From: Trichinella spiralis | Lineage: Eukaryota > Nematoda > Enoplea > Trichinellida > Trichinellidae | Assembly (NCBI GenBank): GCA_000181795.3 | Contig: CM012953.1 | Location: forward strand, 15,448,664 to 15,512,663 | Length of the DNA: 64,000 bases | Direction: 5' to 3' | Shown here: one piece after another, positions 48,289 through 62,355 of the stretch | How positions within the stretch are numbered: position 1 is the first letter of the stretch | Layout of the letters: each line of letters opens with the position of its first letter | Notes under the pieces: model-generated | Told to the model about the DNA's origin: nothing | What the model saw: only the letters and a program-made list of their open reading frames with translations | The model's database searches: none | Translations under genes and position numbers: made by a program

Positions 48289-50206
48289 GCCCAGTACCTA
48301 TCTTCCTCTGCATAATTTTCAATTATTTTACATTTACAATGCAGAAGACAAATTTTAATGCATTAATATCTTATCTTGATGATGTACATCTAGGTTCACA
48401 TTGGATATTCTGAAGTGTACAGCTGAAAATGTAGTTGACGTGTTCGTATTCAACGACGGCACTTGGAAACCAGCACCCTTGAATTTAGCTCCAATGTTGA
48501 ATAGTGGAACTTCTGCACAAATCAATGGTAAAATTGATCTTTTTGCATAAAGTCTGCATTAAAACATGTTTTTCAATTCAGTTTATACTGCAAAGCATTG
48601 ACATTGTTGTGGATATTCTTTTTTTAATTGATTAATTTAACAATTATACTTACTTATTCTTATTAGCTGATTTTTCTTTTTGTTCTTTTAAATATTAGCA
48701 TTGACGCACATGTTTTGGGATTGGAAATTTTCACATAATTACTTATTTATTATAAATGGCAATATATTTTAGAAATTGTAGATCTCACTGTCGAACCAAT
48801 TCCATCCAATGATGGAAAATGTGAAAAAGGTGCTACAATTAGTAAGTCAGCTTTTTATTTTTTGCACAAACAAATTTTGCCAAACAAAATGTTTCTTGAT
48901 TTTCATTTTAATTTTAAGCAACAATTGTCATCTATTTTAAGAAACAGAAACAATAAAGAACTGAAGCGCTATGCAAGAGAAATGGTGCTTTTATTTTTAT
49001 TAATTCACTTTAATTTGTTTGATATTTTACTTAATAATTCTGTGATATTTAATTTTATGTGTAATATTTCCATATATTTCAATATTGATCTTTTTGTTCT
49101 TTTAGAAAACTCTCTCAGAAGAACATGCCCTGATGATGGTGAAACTGAATCAAAAGCATATACAGATGCAAAATTGAAAATTCCACGTTTAGAAATTTTG
49201 AAAAATTCTACCTCAGCAGATGTTGATAAATGTAAAATTATTGTTTCATCTGATTTCATAGTTATCATTACTTTTTTCCGAAGCAATTTTGCATTTATTT
49301 GCAACAGTGTACTTTTGTACTGTTGTAGCGTTAGTGGAAATTAAAACTGAAGAAAGTGTGCCGCCTGAAGCTGCAGCCGTTGTTGGTGCTGCTGAAAATA
49401 ATGAACGTAATTTCAAATTATTGTCATTACATTCCATTGTTGATGTTAATTTCATGCTTCTTATGTAGCTGTAGTTGAGAATAATGTCTATTTAACTGGA
49501 TTTAGGTGAACATTTGAACGAAAATCAAAGCAACACATTCACACTGGACAGCAAGCCAGTGAACGGCGAGAAAACTTCAGAAAAACCACTATTAGATATT
49601 TTGAACAATAAGCCTACAGTTGAATTATTAGCTGAAACTGTCAACCGGGTGAACCCGACAAGATCCACATGCATGATTGCTGCCCAAAAAAATGTGAATA
49701 TTTCATCGAATAATAATTATACGAATAGCAGGCAGTATCAGTTGCGCAATCCTCGTGCAGAATTCAATTCATCATGCAGTGTATCTAGCAACCAGCATCC
49801 TGTGGACATCTGGGGAAATCAGTGGAATTTTCAAAATTCTTTTCCTAATGATCCAGGGGCCAATTTGCGTTTTCATGATCGTGAATTTTACCACAGACAG
49901 CAGCATCCGATGATGAATCCGTCGTTCAGGCCGACGAACCTTTATGAAGCGAATCATTTTGCCAATCAAAGATACCCACTTTCGGAAACTTGGCAGCCCT
50001 ATTCACCGTATGATTCCTACGTGAACAATTTTCAACCTTTCAATTCATTTAATTATGATCAGATGAATTCTTGTCGTCTACAGCCGAGAAATCCATTTAT
50101 CGGCGAACAATGGAACGGATACATCAGACCTGGAATGACCGATTTCAGATATCCTCCTTGTGCACAGTATCACCACCCACCGCGTAATCCATATTTTTGG
50201 CCATAA
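46833..50206 (+). CDS. PIAS: PIAS-type E3 SUMO-protein ligase (5' end incomplete)
   Basis: Nuclear SUMO ligase of the Siz/PIAS family. Exons: 46833-46912, 47063-47174, 47259-47403, 47470-47607, 47665-47770, 47886-47950, 48089-48258, 48394-48527, 48773-48841, 49106-49231, 49329-49406, 49506-50206; all junctions in phase. The first exon contains RNKIPKNNEL, resembling the end of a SAP domain; the start codon and the rest of SAP are not located. The PINIT region includes RRKEPIDITCFLDLS. The SP-RING is at 48089-48258: CRSMKCTHPQCFD ... CPICRRVVHRKFLCID, keeping the Cys and His zinc ligands. A SUMO-interacting motif follows (EIVDLTVEP), then a candidate sumoylation site IKTE. The last exon is Asn-, Gln- and aromatic-rich, with motifs such as NPFIGEQWNGY; its role is unknown. 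Confidence 0.9.
48262..48288. repeat. (TTTA)n microsatellite in a PIAS intron
   Basis: Six to seven TTTA units begin four bases after the donor of the SP-RING exon. Confidence 0.8.
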
Positions 50207-50340
50207 AAATTGGAAACGTAGTTCACGTAGATCTGGAGCACATTTTATTGAATATTTTTTTCTTTTAATAATAATATTTTTTGTTCACTTTTATTTTTTG
50301 TATTCACTTGGAATTATTTTCAGACGTTTTTTATTTTATG

Positions 50341-50346
50341 AATAAA
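50341..50346 (+). terminator. Poly(A) signal of PIAS
   Basis: AATAAA 135 bases after the stop codon. Confidence 0.6.
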
Positions 50347-51622
50347 CTGTTGGATGAAGTGAAAAAAACTCCATTTTTACTTTACTCCAAGTGGAGTGTC
50401 TAGTTAGTTGGTATCTGAGCAGAAGAAAGCTGAAGAAACAACAAGATGAAATAAATGTAAAAAACCAGAAAAACATATACGAATGACTTTGTGGAATTCG
50501 CTCCAAAGTAGGTGAGCGTTCAGCCTCAAGCAATCGATGTCAGTATACCTCTATCACAGAGGAACTTTGAATTTTCTTCTGTATTTTATATTTCCCAGCC
50601 GACGCATACAGTTCATTAATTTTCAATAACATAAACAACGTTTTTCCATGCTTACACGGTCTACGGACGATCTATCTTATTTATCATCTAAAGCGCACAA
50701 ACATGAATGAATGATACGTGTTCACTGTGCTCTAACTGTATTTAGCAGTATGAAAGGCTTGAGTAAGGCATATTGCATATTTACAAATTATAATTTTGCA
50801 TATTTACAAATGTTATATTAGCATTTTGAAGATTTGCACTGAAATAAATAACAATGAACACACACAATCTTGTGAAAATGAAAGTATTATTGTTTGTAAA
50901 ATATACCTGTAACGAACCTAACAAAGGCTCAAAATAAATAAAGATTAATCAGTTATTAAAATTATCAGCATCAAGTGTATGTAAATTAAAGAAATATCAA
51001 AAAAATAAATGCTCAAAAAACAACATATAAAGTAACCTAAAAATGTATGATACTGATTTTTATTAAAATTTGTAAAACAAAAATTCACTAATCTACAGTT
51101 TCTACCAAACTGAATCAAATGATATCATCTTAATTAAATACAAGGCAGAAGCGAAAAATCAACAAATGGCATTGTTCAAAAAACCAGTAAAGTGAACATG
51201 AATTTCCCGTCATTATTCGGAAAAAAATGTATAAATAAATTAATATATACTATTTATATGTGTATAAGAAAGAATAAATATCAAAAAAGAAGAATTTGAA
51301 ATATTGAGAAAAATTCAATGAACAAAAAACATGCCAGAGAAGCCAATCAGACACGTTGAAATAAAAAAACTGTGAGGAGATTGACTGAGGGCTTCAATGA
51401 CCGACCTTATAGCCTAGCAATTTTCAGTAATTTTATCCTTCATATTTCTTCATCCGTTAGTTGAAAAAGTTTGCTTAAAGTTCAGTTGCAAAAAGAGATT
51501 TTAGACGTTAAGGTGGGTGGGAACAAAGAAGTAAGATGATCAAAATTGAGCAAATAAAAAAATGCAAATTTATGCAAGCAGGATATTATTATTAGAGCGA
51601 ATAATGGATATTTTCCAGTATG

Positions 51623-51935
51623 CTTTATAACTGGCCATGGACCCTTTCGGTAACCCTCATGTTACCGTGGACCCCTTACAGTTCATTTGAGTGCAGGAAA
51701 ACAGGGGAGAGTACGGTAAGGGGACTTGGAACCAGAGTAGTTGTTGTATTGAATGGAATGAACTGAATGTGTAAATGAAGCATCGACGTTATGCCAAACA
51801 GTTCTTAGCAATTTCAATTGAAATTAAATAAAGTGAAGGGATGGACATCTGAAAATGCTTCCGTGAAACCCCAGCAATGCTTCCATGAATCCCCAGTGGT
51901 CCTTGGACCCCACTTTTGGAACCACTGCTTTACAG
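51623..51935. mobile_element. Degenerate hAT-like element remnant
   Basis: The right end (to 51927) reads, on the minus strand, CAGTGGTTCCAAAAGTGGGG, a typical hAT terminus. The left end near 51631 is CTGGCCATGGACCC, a poor match. Flanking octamers CTTTATAA and CTTTACAG agree at six of eight positions, compatible with a decayed target duplication. GGACCC-type motifs occur at both ends. No transposase frame. Confidence 0.5.
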
Positions 51936-52009
51936 GCATTTAGAATAGAATAGAAAAGTATTTTTAAGTACAGAATAAAAATCACAAATAAAAACAAGTT
52001 AATTTGTAA

Positions 52010-52010
<1 letters not shown>

Positions 52011-52078
<68 letters not shown>
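52011..52078. repeat. (AAT)n microsatellite
   Basis: About 22 perfect AAT units, the longest pure tandem repeat in the window. Confidence 0.97.
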
Positions 52079-53143
52079 TAACAAATAAAAATGTAATATA
52101 GTTTAGTTGTTGTTGGCATTTTTCAGTTAAACAGCATTTCAACAGTTCTTTTTGCGCTTAAAGTGTACAAGGGCTTTGTGGTAGAGTGTGAAAAACAAAA
52201 ATTATACAACACTGCAAGCAACAGCATCGCCCTTTTATTTTGAGCGCTCAACGTGGGAAAGAGAACAAAATGATATATGTCAGCGGCAAAAAGAAGATAC
52301 TGCATGAAACAAATGACTGAGTAGGTAAGAAGTTGAAAAAACTGATGAGGCAGGGGGAAGAGATGTACGTACATTTTCATAAGACTGTTTTTGCTATAAA
52401 TTATAATAATTATAATTAGCATCATCATCGAAATCGTCATCGGAAACAGAATAAAGATGAAAGAAAATACGGCTAAAGTAATGTTTCAAAAGGTACAAAA
52501 ATGAAATAACAACACAGTACAAAATCAACATTTTTTTCTATACTCAGCAAACGGAGAAAAAAAATGGAAAAGCAAAAGAGCAACTGCGCAACAAGTTGAA
52601 CATATTCAATTAAACCAACGAGACCGACGACGTTCAGAAATCAAAAACAAAAATTACTACTACTACTACTACTAATTATTATTATTATTATTGGATAAAA
52701 AATTGAAAATAACCCGCCGTTTTACTAGAAGCTTTCGGTGGTGGATGACACATGGAAATGCATTTTTGAAAAGAAAAAACAAACAAACAAGCAAATCAAT
52801 AAATATGCAAAAATAAGCAACGTCGGCCTGATGGTCCAGCCGCACCCGTCGTCGATATTTGTACAAATTGAAACGAACGTCACCACAATACACTGAATAA
52901 TGTGAATGAAATAGAGCTTGTTATGATTATTATTAAATTATTTTTTTGCTGCCACTGACGTGTAATCGTGTGTACGTATAAATGTATGCATTATATGCGT
53001 GTGTGCGGCGCATGCACCGCGTTCGTTGTTGACCAAATCATTTCAATCAAAACAAACAATACTTAAAAATTAATTATTAAATAATTGTCAAATGAATGAC
53101 AGCATCCTTGCATGTCTCCAATGAAGAAAAAAAGGGAGGAAAA

Positions 53144-53184
53144 TGTATATAGATAGATAGACAAACATATATATATATATATTC

Positions 53185-53224
<40 letters not shown>

Positions 53225-53226
53225 AA
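53144..53226. repeat. GATA/TA/TG compound repeat
   Basis: Short GATA run followed by two long TA tracts separated by 10-20 bases. Confidence 0.8.
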
Positions 53227-53370
53227 CTGGAACAACAATAACAACTGGAATCGATTTACATACAAAATGAATGTTCAGTTTCTCTTCAATTGGATGCTTC
53301 ATTGAACATTGCCGCGTCCGATTGGAGAATTTAAAAGAACAAACGCTTCAACATTCATCCATCCATTCAT

Positions 53371-56300
53371 TCATAGTAAAGCATCCATGGCGCGGTAAAG
53401 TCTTGACAAAGCTTGGATGTGCAACGGAAAACAGCTAACACGATCGCCGGTTCTAAAGTCTAAACATAACCAAGACAACGCGTTGTACGTTTCCAGCACG
53501 TAACGTAGTACATCTGTCGTCAAGCTAGAGTCAAGCGGATGTACAGTCCCCGAAGTGCTCCGGTTGGCGCCGCCGGCCAACAAATGATCGTCGCTTTGCT
53601 GCACCCCAGACGTGTGTATGTGAAGCGCTGAACGCAAATGAACCGGAAGCAAATCCCTGGCTGACGGTCTTACTGTCCAGAACCACTCTGGAACAGGACC
53701 TGTCGGTGCCGTAGATACTAAAAATCCCAAAGCCAAGGGTTGCAACTGTATACTCTCATCTGAAGATTCAGATATACCAAGTCCCTTAAACAATAAATTT
53801 GAATTTTCAAAACTAACCAGCTAACTTGTACGACATACCCGAGTATGTGAAGAATTGGCATCAAAGCCGACAGTACTGTCATTCATCAAATTCGCTTCAC
53901 TCATACTACCAAATATGTCGTTCAATCCTGATTCAAGACCGTCACCTTCTGGACTGATCATCAAATCTTTCCAAATACTTTCGAAATCACCATCCGTCTC
54001 ATCTGCACCTGGTAGACCGCCGGTCATGATGCAACACTGACTGATCTGAATCGATCAGAATTAGAAATTATCGAATAAAAATGATGGAAAGTTTTTTTTT
54101 AAATAAATTAAGAAGAAAAAACCTGTATCAAAGCTGATGTAGGAAAGACCATAATGTGAGAACTGGAAACATCTTCTGGTGAAGAAAGTGGACACTGTTT
54201 GGCACCTTGACCGAACCGATCGTCGTGCACAAACGAGTCTGGAAAAATCCGCATGTTCGGATCCAGCTCGGTGCTGATCAAACATGCTGACAATATGGCT
54301 GGTGTTTCGAAGATTGTCGGCATCGGCTGGCAAACTGCGCACTGTTCACGCAGCAAGCGACTGGTGCTTCGCAGTTGACTCTTGCTGAGCAAATGCGCCC
54401 ACGCTTTCAGTTCTTCATGGCCAAGACGACCAAGCCTACCAATGACAATACGCCAGGGTCGACAACTGGATGCCAGTATGCCAACGACGTAGTCCCACAA
54501 GCGCCGCAGCGCGCTCCAAATTAGCTCCCTCTTCACGACGTTGTGTCGATTGTTCAACATCATGTTTATGACACAGCTGTCGAGCACAGCTCCCTGCTGA
54601 TCAGTGACCGTGCACAGGAGCCACTGTTGCTTGGCTGACAAACAGTAGGCGAGGAACAACACCTGACCGTGGTCATCGCGCGATTCACTGCCACCACCAC
54701 AAAAGCTCGAAGCGGAATTCGACGAACTGGATCCAAAGGAACCATTGGAACCAGTGGTACCGTTCAAGCAGCTGGTACGATCTTGGATCGGTGCCAGCAC
54801 GACCGGAGCTGAGAAGAGTCTGAAGCCAGCCGAATTCTGCTTCCGTCGCAACAGCTCGTGCCTGCTGGCCGCTGGTCCGAAGCCGGTCATCACTTTTGGC
54901 AAACAACTGTGCAAGCAAGAATAGGCAACACTTCGAATTTGCATGAACACGTTCAACGCCAACGAACGAAGGTGTGTCGACGAGCTGAGCGGCACTCGTT
55001 GCTGACCAATGCCGCCGCCGACGTTGCTACTATTGCTGTTCACCGCTGCTCTGGGTATTGACTTCAATCGACGATCCTCGTCCACAATTCCGTTCTGCTG
55101 CAATTCCCAATCATCCAACAGCGACGTGTCCAGTACAGTTTGCAACGGGATAATCTGCAACTGCATGCTGCTACGAAACGTAGCCGGCACTTCTTGCAAT
55201 ATTTCCAAATAGCAGCGAAACAAACCAGTAGTGACCAGACGATTCAAATCTCTCACATGTTGATCGTCAGGACCAAAGTTGAACGGATTCACCAAATAAA
55301 TCACTACAACGTGTGGAAAATTCGGTCCGTCAGATGTCGGCGACAACAGTCCATTATTATCGTTGCCATTAGCGCTGCTCTCTGACATACGACTGTCGTT
55401 GCTGTTGTTGCTACTGCTAGTATTCATCATATTCATGCTATTATTGGAACTATTATTAGTATTGCTGTTGTTGTTGCTGTTCAAACCATACGATATGGCT
55501 GTTGAAGAGGAAGAATCCGCAACAGCAGTAGTAACTGCAGTGGCAGTAGTAGTGGTTGTTGTCATTCCAGTAGTTCCGGCAGAAACACAACTAGCACCAC
55601 TACCACTAGCACTGATAGTAGTATTCGCAAGCTCTGCCGACTGGGATGACACAGCAGTGCCAACAGAATCAACATTCGATAATGAAGAAGAGGTACAAGT
55701 TGTGGTTGGAGTAGAGGCTGGACATTCGCGACCAATTTCGCGAAATATCGACCTATCGAACGCGTTCCAGACTGGGGAGAAAATGTGCGGCGCCAGATAA
55801 TGTCGACATACCTGAGCGTAAAGCTTCAACTTTGCACCGATTATACTGCGCCCGTCGGACGCACTCTCGAAACGGTCGAACCAAGGGTCGACCGGCTTCT
55901 GGTCCAACTGCTTGGCGTGCGTCTTGCCCACACGCATGATGCCGTCCTTCAAGACGCGAGTGATTGGGCAGTGGCGACCGAGACGCATGCCTTCGTAGGT
56001 GCGACTGAGTTCGCGAAAAAAGCCCCTCGCCTTGCGCACAACATACTGGGTATCCGGCACAACGGCTATGAACGCGACATCTTTGGGTTGGGTGAACGGC
56101 TCCAAGCACATCCGGTCCCAAAGGCGGATGCTGAACGGACTCACTTGAATCCAGTCGCGATCCGAACAGACCAACAGTTCGGGTATCGGTTCGGGACCGC
56201 TGAGGTCTTCGCGACCGTTGCTACCGGGCCGGTGGGTGCATTTCCGGTGCAACTGACGCCACGTCAGCGGACCCTCGACGCTGTGCTTAGCCTGCCACAA

Positions 56301-59300
56301 GCCGCGAGGCTTTTGCAATGATTCTTGCAACAACGGCAGCAGAGATCTCAACAAAGCCATCGTTTCCAGACTGTTGGACGGTTCGACAGTTTTCGCGTAG
56401 CCCCAGCCGTTGATGTACGACGACGTCGCCGATCGTTTAGCAGCCGGCACCTGTTCCACGTACAAAGCGACGTTGTTACAGTCGAGCGACAGCATCGACT
56501 GTTCCAACGCCAACTGGCACAGTTCAGTGAAATCCCGCAACTCCACGGCATTGTAGACGACGTTCGGCAAGCCGAGGGGGATGTTCTTTTCCACATCGTC
56601 GAACATCGACCAAGAAGACGACGTCACGGATAACAACGACGTCGACAAGGAACCGCCGCCGCCGCCGCCGCCGCCACCACCACCGCCACCGATGGCCCCT
56701 GACGCCTCTGCGTTCAAGCAGCCGAACGGCGACGTCCGGAAAAGCATCAACGAACAAGTGAGATCTTGCAGAAGGCTCTGGTGACGAACCAGTTCGACAA
56801 TTTCGCGAGAAAATGGCACCGTTTCCAAGTGGGAAGCGGTCAGACGTTCCCACACGGCTCCGGTAGCGTCGTCTTCGTCTTCGTAGAACACGCCGGATTT
56901 GTAACTCAAATAGCGATGCCGGCTGGCGCTGAAGCCGCAAGTGCATTTGTTAGTGAACGTGTTCCGGGCCGACGAATGGTACAGCACGCTCATGTTGTCG
57001 TCGCATCTGCGCAGACTGACGTAGTGGCCCATCTCCAAACCGCGTATGTTCATATTGCACACGCACAGTGGACAAGAGTCGAAATTACTGTCTCGATACA
57101 GATGCACAAACGTGTCACTCAGCAGCAACATCATCACGAGACTGTGACCCTCGGGATGCAGCACTGAACTCGCAGGTTCAATACTGCTGAGATTCCTAAA
57201 TCGATAACAATAATGTTAACAAAAAAAAACAACAATTTAAACTGCAAACAAACTATACTTTGCATATGCTGACGATGCATTCGACATCGGACTGGCCAAT
57301 TCCATACCAGGAGTACGAGGTGTCCGTACAAAATGAGGCGACGAAACTGACGGAGGATTGTTGTTCACTGGAGACGGTTCAGCTACGGAACGTACCGAAG
57401 CCGGCGCTGAAATAATCGACCGACCAGTTGCGGAAGACGACGAATCGAGACCAATGGACGCCTGTGAGCCTAGACGCACCGACGACGAACCAAACCATGA
57501 CCCGAAAGAGCCACAGTTCGACCAAGAGTGATGAGGAATAGCGGCCAGTCCGTATGTGGGCAACGATGCCAAGTGACTGACGCTGGCAGACTGGTGATGG
57601 TGATGGTGATGGTGGTGGTGGTGGTGGTGGTGGTGATGGTGATACAACGCCGGCAGGAGCCTGCTCGGCTTGTAACAGAGTATCTTTTCGAATCGAACCG
57701 CCGACCGACGCGACGAAGCCGGAACCGCCCCAAAAAACTCCGACGCCAGCATGTATGGAATGACAACCTGAACTTCAGGAGCATCTTTACAATCACGACA
57801 GCCCGATAGATAGCTTGCCGCCTTCATTGTTGAACCCTGTCCATATGATCCACTGGAACAAGCGCCGGTTTGAGTGCCGGCAACAGCGGTGGTGCCGGTG
57901 CCGGCATGGCTTTCCGGAGATAGCTGCTGCAACGCCTCCTGCGACGGTGGCGTCGGGTAGATTATGCCCAGATGGTCAACCACCGCACCAGCGACTGCAA
58001 CCACTTGCGTCGATGAAGGATATGCCGAACTAGCACTTGAACGCTGACTACAACTCAATACAGCTACGTTGTTGCTATTGCTCGTGGTGGTGGTGCTGCT
58101 GTTATTATTATTATTGTTGTTGTTGTTGTTGTTGTTGTTGCTACTGCTGCTATTAGCATGCTCGTTGTTCTGATTGGTCGCGTCCATCTTCACCGCAACA
58201 ATTTTCTCGGTTGCATTCAATCTTTCTTCTTCAGTACCCAAACTTGGCGGTGGTGATAAAAACTGAAACAAAAAAATGAAAGTATTTTTTTTTCAAATTC
58301 CCTTGCAAAAATGTGAAAATTATACCGCGTGTATTTCATTTTCACAATCACTGATTCCTGAACTCGGCGATGGTCCTTCTTCCATCATCTGATGATGAAC
58401 AATTGCAGAACTGTCGTCAGTCAACTGGAATTCAGCGTCTGATTTCACACAAGCTTTCTCTTCTTCTACGAAATACAGAATAAAATTTCATAATAGAATA
58501 ATAATTATTCGCTGTTCACTGGTTTACCTCTTTTACACATGTCACCACTTAGTACATCATCGGTTCGATCATGATCATTTGTCGTATTATCTTTTCGTTT
58601 ATTCTTATTTTTGTACCCGTAAATTTTTTCCACTTGTCTGGCGTTGGATTGGGCCAAATGCCTCTGTCCAACCGGTGCAATTGAACGACAGTTCAACACT
58701 GCCTCTGAGAATAATAATAAGACATTTTGAACAAAAAACCGACGCTTTCGGTTCGTCTCCATCGCCTGGCACCACGAATAACTGGTCAAAGCACGATAAA
58801 ATTTTTCCGTAAATTGATCCGTCGGTTTGCCGAAATTTTTCACTGATGACGACGATACTCGACTAATAAAACTGTTCGATTGATTCTGCTGCTGTTGCTG
58901 TTGTTGTTGTTGTTGTTGTTGCTGCTGCTGCTGCTGCGGTATATGTAGTAGATGTATCTGCTCCTGGTGATGAGAATGATATCGTGAGAATGACAATTTC
59001 ATCAACTGCAATTCGCCGTCGGTGTCGTAATTCGTACTGACATTATAACGCCGTTTCATGCTCAATAACCGTTGGTCCACCTCAATCGACTCCAGACCAG
59101 TATACTTTGGGGGTATGACCAACGGATCCGGTGTTTGCTGCTGCTGCAACAGCTCAGATTGTTCGACCGATCGACGCATTTTCGACTTTGGCTCAACTGC
59201 AACGTTGCAATCAACCACATCTGCAGAACAATGGTCCAAAAACATCGTTGACGACGTCATGGACGCTGAACTACAGACTGCGGAAGCGACGGGAGCAGCA

Positions 59301-61630
59301 GCAGAAGCAGTACTAGCAGCAGTAGCAGTTACTGTTGCTGTTGCAGTTGTAGTGGAGTTGAGCAACGCCGACGTGGTCGACGTTCCCGCTTCCTCAACCA
59401 TGGTCTGGTGCTGTTGGTCATCGTCATCTCCGGCCGCGGTCGACGACCCATCCAAGCCGGCTGACGTCATCAACTTCCGACTGGCGGCAACACGCCTGTG
59501 GAAACAGCCAACTCGTTTGGGAGACACGTCGGACGACTTGCATTTGGATGCGAACCGAACCGAACCGGCGGCACCGGTGCCACAACAACTCGTCGACTGA
59601 CCCACACTGCAACAGCAACGTTCCCGCTGACCAGGGTCGACGATGTTCCACGAGCCGGCCAAGCCGAAGGAATCGGATTCACCGGCGCTCGGCGACGTCG
59701 GCCCGCTCTGCCTCCGCTGGTGGCACATCAAATTTTCCATCGTCTTTTCGCACAACCACTGCCTGAAGCCGGCTAACAAGCTACCAGGCTGCTGTGGACT
59801 GGTCGCCACGTTGTCAGGGTCGACCACGCATACGAATCGTGTGGGCACTTTCAAACGCACGCCGCACACGAACACATCCATCATCTTGGGAAGCTTGTCG
59901 GCGGTGGTCGTGGTGGTGCTGCTGCTGCTGTTCGCCTCTTTGAACGGCGACCCAGAGCCAACGCCCGTCGTCGACTCGGCGCCACCACTATCCAACGAAG
60001 CGTAAAATCTGCACCAGTCCTTCCAAAGCTGCTGCTGAAATTGGCTTTCGCCAGGCTCCGACGCTTTGTCCGGGTCGAAAACAAGCTCACCGCTCAACGA
60101 CCACGGCGACAACAATACCGGCAGCTTGCGGTTTGCCAACATCAACTGACGACAAAGTCGATAAACCGGCACATGCCTCTGCACGGATACCGTAACGCAA
60201 ACATTATTTTCACCGTGAACAAAAAATGACAAAGAAAACGCAATCACATATCTGAAAATTTAATAATCAAATGAATGAATAATGAAATAAATTTAAGAAC
60301 AAAAGAGGAGAACTCAATCCTACTTTGGACGGTTGGATTTGTTTTTCGTCTTGGGATAATTCAGTGGATTTACATACCAGTTTCCGAATCGCAAAAAATT
60401 TGCATTTAATAATACCCTGCAAAATGGAAAATATATGCTAAGGAATGGATTTAAAACAAAAATAAACACAAATTTGCCAACATTAAAGTATATTTACAAT
60501 GAAGAACAAATTATTGCAATTATCAAAATACATTTTACAATGATTATTTGTCAACTGATTTTCTCACAATCTACAATTATCGTTATTAATTATATACGTA
60601 GTAGATGTACATTTCTTTGTTTAATCTTCAAGTACAGCTTTCAATTAAAAGTATGCATGAGATGTTTCCAGCGATTATTAGCATTATTTTACACATTTCA
60701 AATGGAAATAAAAATTAAAAATTTGAATACACAGCAGCAAATTTGCAAAGTACTAAATATTTATTTGATCACGCCTATCGTTGGTCTGTTTATTCAGCTG
60801 GTTGAAAAATTATTGATTAACAACGACAGTGATGTAAAATGATTGAAATGTGGCAAAGAATTTGAAACTGCCTTGCCATGAAGAATGTTCTTGCATTTTT
60901 CTCAAATCAAAGAAAAATTCAGCAACCGTTTTATTTATATTTTCGTAGACACCAGCTTTACCAGCTCAAAGATAAAAATGCCAGTTCATGCAGCTAGTAA
61001 TTTCAACGAAAAAAATACAGAATACAAAATACCACCAACCGTGATTAACTAGACTGACAGCTTCGGATAATTTACATAACAGATTAGACAAAATTTCTGT
61101 TACTTTCACAAATTACTTCTCATTCAAGTTTACTTGAACGGCAGCAAATGGAAGAAAATTAAAATAATTTAACATCAATGCAACATCGGTTTCTGTTTAA
61201 TGTTAAAAAATATGAAAATTTACCTGTCAATCTGATTGTGCAATGCTTTGAAAAGCATTGTACGTGTTTCATATTCGACTCCTTTTTCCCAAGAACCTTC
61301 TTCGATTTCTAAAAAAATACATGATTTAATATATAATAATAATAATAATAACAAATATTAATAATAACACTCACTTGTAAGACCTGTACAAAGTAAAGCC
61401 CAATCCGGCTCATCGCCGTACCAAAATATCCAAAGCTCTTTTTCGACAGCCAGACGCAAATCGACTCTGTTCGACGAGTGCACTGGTGGTGCACGTCTCC
61501 AGACGCACAAAAATCCCTGCGTAACGCAACGTCCATAACCGCACAGTACGGCATCATCGGGAATATCAGCGTACACAATGGACGAATTGCTACAACACCA
61601 GCGGCACCACTTCAGCCCGTTTAATTCGGT
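53371..61630 (-). CDS. MED13: Mediator of RNA polymerase II transcription subunit 13 (N terminus incomplete)
   Basis: Large subunit linking the CDK8 kinase module to core Mediator. Exons 5' to 3': 61375-61630, 61224-61308, 60324-60416, 58528-60251, 58326-58465, 57259-58262, 54123-57195, 53839-54036, 53371-53784; all GT-AG and in phase, 2328 residues. N-terminal marks: [42 protein letters not shown]-like [10 protein letters not shown]. Middle: the phosphodegron-region cue [16 protein letters not shown] and the TPRTPGME tract. The PIWI-like C-terminal half has [61 protein letters not shown] and [15 protein letters not shown] at the end. Homopolymers: about 17 Gln (58886-58936), 16 His (57596-57643), plus Gly, Asn and Ser runs. 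The exons are GC-rich. The start codon is not in the listed exons. Confidence 0.95.
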
Positions 61631-62355
61631 CTAAATTCAATTTCATCCTCTATATATGCAGTATTTTGTTTTTCCATACAGCTTATTGGATTTTTTGAAT
61701 TTTAATTCAATTATAAACTTCTCACACGCATAGAAAATATTTTTAACACTGCTTAATCTGTTTAATATGTGAAATTATTCAATAAAATGAACCTTTTAAC
61801 TTTTCTTCCTTCTTCATTCTTGAAATTACACTCTATCATTTCACAACATAAGCAATAGAAAAAAAAGACATATTCACAAATTATTTTACAACTTTGCCAA
61901 CAAATAAAATTTCACAATTGGCCGTGCCACTTTTCACGTACGATGCAATCAATGCAACCAACAATGTTGATTATTGCACAACAGTTAATGAAATGCTTTC
62001 AAAATTATTAAAATTTGAACAATTGAAGAAAAACAAAATAGGACGAAAACTACAATTTATTATAAAAATTAATTCGCAAACAATTAAACAATCATACTCA
62101 TTTCAGTTTATATATTAGAATCTCATTCATCATAATCCAACGTAAACAACAAATTACAAATTTATGAAAAATGTTCGTTTATTTTTGTTAAGAAAAAATA
62201 AATACATCAATAGAAGATCATCTGAGCATATTAAATGTCAAATTCAGCATGCAAAATATACACACGGCTGCTGTTCATCATAAACATGAAAAATAAAAAC
62301 ATGCAAATTCCAACACAATTCAGAAAACAATTTACAGGTGCTTTTTCATGCATAG

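Larger units (their letters stand above)
50347..53370. other. Intergenic region between convergent PIAS and MED13 genes
   Basis: About 3 kb with no gene recognised. It holds a degenerate hAT-like element (51631-51927), an AAT microsatellite (52011-52078) and a TA-rich repeat (53144-53226). The right part may be MED13 3' UTR. Confidence 0.55.

Noticed and set aside
55785-56321. Plus-strand frames of 100-180 codons opposite MED13 (also 56766-57167, 59058-59600)
   Set aside because: Antisense shadows of GC-rich, low-complexity MED13 exons; no family match and no start or splice context.
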